Shown: positions 21,764 through 23,825 of the stretch, piece by piece
How the letters are laid out: the number at the start of each line of letters is the position of its first letter
Position numbering within the stretch: position 1 is the first letter of the stretch
Assembly (NCBI GenBank): GCA_001970955.1
Contig: MPUH01001111.1
Span: forward strand, 1 to 23,825
Origin: Stentor coeruleus
Taxonomy: Eukaryota; Ciliophora; Heterotrichea; Heterotrichida; Stentoridae
Direction: 5' to 3'
Length of the DNA stretch: 23,825 nt
Notes under the pieces: model-generated
Databases searched by the model: none
The model's input: only the letters and a program-made list of their open reading frames with translations
What the model was told of the DNA's origin: nothing
Made by a program: the position numbers and the translations under genes

Positions 21764-23488
21764 ATGGAACAAGAGTTAAATCGACAGATTTTATCTGTGC
21801 AGAATGAAGTGAATTTTTTGAAATCTGCCCTTAATCCAATCTTTTTGTTTCTTCAAGAAATGCAGGAAATCAAAAAAAAACACCGAATCTCCCAAAACAA
21901 TTCAATAACTAATGTAGCTGTGCTCAGTATGGACATAAAAGAAGAGATTCTCAAAGATGTAACAGCTCTCCAAATTTCTACAGAAGAAAAACTCTCAGAT
22001 ATTCGTCTTGAAATCAAACACTTCCACGAAGAGAACACCGAAACCTCCAACAAGCTCCGTGACGACATATGTGGAGTATCGTTAAACTCCAAAGATCTTT
22101 TCTCAAGCTTAAACACCCTCAAAAACCAAACTGGTGAAAATACAATCTACATAAAAGAGATCCTAAAAGACATGGAAACCAAAGCAACCCTCCACAACAT
22201 CGATGAAATCCGTCAAATCATTAAAGGCCTAACTCCAATCTCCAATTACGAAACTCTAAAATCCCGTGTAAGCGATTGTGTGAGCACCTACCAACACAAT
22301 GAACTAGTAAAAAAAATAGAAAAACTCAAACTCAAAGTAAAAAACAGTGTCAAAACTGAAGAAATGGATTCAAAACTTCGTGAATTTACCATGAGCCTAT
22401 CCAAAAGTTTCTCCCTCTGTTATGTTACAACTGGAATCTATGAAGCTCATCAAAACCGTATTGAAAGAAACTTAAATGATTCAAATGAACACTTTGCTAA
22501 TCTTAAAGAATATGTTAATAAACTTGATAGTGCCAATAACGAAAAGTTTAGAATGATAAAAAAAACTATGGAATCAAAACCTTGGAAAAATGAAATCAAT
22601 GCTATTTATGATGAACTTAATAGAAAAATCCCTAGAGCAGAACTTGATGAATATACAAAAGACACAAAAGAAACCGTGAAGAATTTTTCAAAAGATATGC
22701 AAAGGTTTAAATGTCAAGTTGAGATTTTTGAAAAAGTTTTAGAGAGGTTTGATGAGGTATTATTGGATAAGTCTGAAAAAGATGAAACTAGGAAAATTAA
22801 TATTGCTATAGCTGGATTAGCATCTATTGATACTGTTGAGAGTATTAAAAAATCAATGATAGCATATAATAGAGATAATGAAGCTAGGTTTCAGGCTCAA
22901 TGTGCTATTGGGGATAAGATGAAAATGAATTTTGATTATCTTTTAGAAAGGTTTGAGACGTTTAAAAAAGATAATTTTGATGTTAGTAATTTTTCAGCTA
23001 CTGTTATGGAGTTTCGTCAAACAATTGATCGTAAAGCTGATAAACAGGATATTTATGAGATTTATGATAATATGTGCAAACGTTGTGATTTTATTGAAGC
23101 TTATGAGAATTTAAAAACTTTGAAAAAACAAGTTGAACAAGGATCTGGGCTTATGTTTGCTCTTTGTCGTTCGCTACTTGAAACAGGTGAGTCAGCAACA
23201 AAAATCAAAAGACAAAGATATGAATTATTGAAGAATTTTAACAATCTTATGAATTGGATTACTGGGGAGAACAACACTTTTACTAGTAATTTAAATTCTT
23301 CTCGCAATCCTGGGGAGAACAGCATTTTTACTAGTAATTTAAATTCATCACGCAATCCTGAGCCTGAAAATGAAGATCAGGGAGAGTCACGTTTCCCATC
23401 ACGGCATTCGGTTTATTTCCGCAGAAGATCAGCAGCAACTACAATGGGTGTTAAAAGATTTCATATAGACTTTCCTAAACTATCTTAA
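21764..23488 (+). CDS. Coiled-coil protein of unknown function
   Basis: 574 residues from the ATG at 21764; the frame is open slightly further upstream, but only from a TTG. Most of the protein is predicted coiled coil with heptad-like Leu/Ile/Lys/Glu patterns (IKEEILKDVTALQISTEEKL, LVKKIEKLKLKVKN, FEKVLERFDEVLLDKSEKDE), broken near residues 155-170 (GLTPISNYETL). No recognised domain, signal peptide or membrane segment. Near the C-terminus a 16-residue unit GEN(N/S)(T/I)FTSNLNSSRNP is tandemly repeated twice. The tail is basic and Ser/Arg-rich (FPSRHSVYFRRRSAATT...). The shape (long coiled coil plus basic tail) suits a cytoskeletal or basal-body component, but this is inference from architecture only. 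It is divergently paired with a PP2C phosphatase at very close range. Confidence 0.78.
   Translation: MEQELNRQILSVQNEVNFLKSALNPIFLFLQEMQEIKKKHRISQNNSITNVAVLSMDIKEEILKDVTALQISTEEKLSDIRLEIKHFHEENTETSNKLRDDICGVSLNSKDLFSSLNTLKNQTGENTIYIKEILKDMETKATLHNIDEIRQIIKGLTPISNYETLKSRVSDCVSTYQHNELVKKIEKLKLKVKNSVKTEEMDSKLREFTMSLSKSFSLCYVTTGIYEAHQNRIERNLNDSNEHFANLKEYVNKLDSANNEKFRMIKKTMESKPWKNEINAIYDELNRKIPRAELDEYTKDTKETVKNFSKDMQRFKCQVEIFEKVLERFDEVLLDKSEKDETRKINIAIAGLASIDTVESIKKSMIAYNRDNEARFQAQCAIGDKMKMNFDYLLERFETFKKDNFDVSNFSATVMEFRQTIDRKADKQDIYEIYDNMCKRCDFIEAYENLKTLKKQVEQGSGLMFALCRSLLETGESATKIKRQRYELLKNFNNLMNWITGENNTFTSNLNSSRNPGENSIFTSNLNSSRNPEPENEDQGESRFPSRHSVYFRRRSAATTMGVKRFHIDFPKLS
23264..23359 (+). repeat. 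48-bp coding tandem duplication in the coiled-coil gene
   Basis: 23264-23311 and 23312-23359 are adjacent in-frame copies, each encoding 16 residues and differing at a few bases. The protein units differ at two positions (NT versus SI after GEN). Confidence 0.92.
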
Positions 23489-23825
23489 TGTAATTTCTAA
23501 TCGATGCTGATATAAATGGATGCTCAAAGTGAGGTCGAAATTAAAGATTTCTTATTGCCTATTAAATTACTTTATAATAATTAAAATCATATTACACACC
23601 TAGCATCTTATTAATCTTAAATATCATTCCACAAATCTCTAACTTCTTACTTTATCACACTAAAAAAATTATTTCTATTATAAATAGATATTTAGAGTGG
23701 AGTTGAACATGAGAAATTCTCTACATATTTGGGTCCCCATTAAAAAGTTTCTGTTATTTACTAACCTTGAAATCAGCTTTTACATTAAACTAAAACTATT
23801 TAAATTACAATGCATTATGGTATCA
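23489..23825. other. Terminal intergenic region
   Basis: No convincing gene in the last 337 bases. A 22-codon frame at 23516-23584 begins in ATAAATGG context but ends quickly, and no 15- or 16-nt intron extends it. 23590-23680 is C-rich and G-poor on plus, the pattern found upstream of plus-strand genes or downstream of minus-strand genes, so a further gene may lie just outside. Confidence 0.35.

Noticed and set aside
23516-23584. 22-codon frame beginning in ATAAATGG context
   Set aside because: Ends at once in TAA, and no 15- or 16-nt intron joins it to further coding sequence within the window.
1-23825. CRISPR arrays, insertion sequences, rRNA or tRNA genes, bacterial promoters
   Set aside because: None seen on either strand; the repeats present are coding tandem repeats or short intergenic duplications.

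Overview
The window looks like a stretch of somatic (macronuclear) DNA from a heterotrich ciliate, most likely Stentor or a close relative. The genes are intact eukaryotic protein genes in very AT-rich DNA. TAA, TAG and TGA all end recognisable proteins, so the standard nuclear code is in use. Four genes are interrupted by introns of exactly 15 nt (GTAA...AG, with an A at intron position 10). Standard code plus 15-nt introns points to Stentor rather than Blepharisma, where TGA is sense. No rRNA, tRNA, CRISPR array or transposon was seen.

Layout, left to right. A possible gene tail at 1-56. DR1/NC2-beta on + (518-988), with UPF3 on - (994-1539) converging on it. On the minus strand, a degenerate small GTPase (2477-3007), enkurin (3608-4222), NUS1/NgBR with a previously hidden membrane-anchor exon (4252-4872), a PIERCE-like doublet-microtubule inner protein (5004-5498), a small unknown ORF (5899-6117) and a full-length ABCC transporter (6708-10433). 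After a 1.45-kb gap come, on +, a LITAF-domain protein (11889-12437), a basic unknown protein (12987-13721) and a CFAP97/Hemingway protein with a 37-copy heptapeptide tail (13929-16706). Minus-strand DUF924 and dynactin p25 (DCTN5) follow (16779-17965). Then come an unknown helical-repeat protein on + (18385-20025), a PP2C phosphatase on - (20366-21751) and a coiled-coil protein on + (21764-23488). The PP2C and coiled-coil start codons lie only 12 bp apart.

By function, four genes fit a heavily ciliated cell: ENKUR, PIERCE-like, CFAP97 and dynactin p25. Others are housekeeping: transcription repression (DR1), nonsense-mediated decay (UPF3), dolichol synthesis (NUS1), transport (ABCC), endolysosomal membrane (LITAF) and signalling (PP2C). 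They do not form one pathway.

The most notable large-scale signal is a strong strand asymmetry tied to gene orientation. Just upstream of genes, and in their 5' parts, the sense strand is C-rich and nearly G-free. Towards the 3' end it becomes G-rich and nearly C-free. Other points are splice-site bases that double as stop codons if a 3n intron is retained, a recurring TAA-ATG-G start context, a 17-nt interstitial telomere-like repeat, and three single-N junctions flanked by perfect duplications that look like unmerged assembly overlaps.
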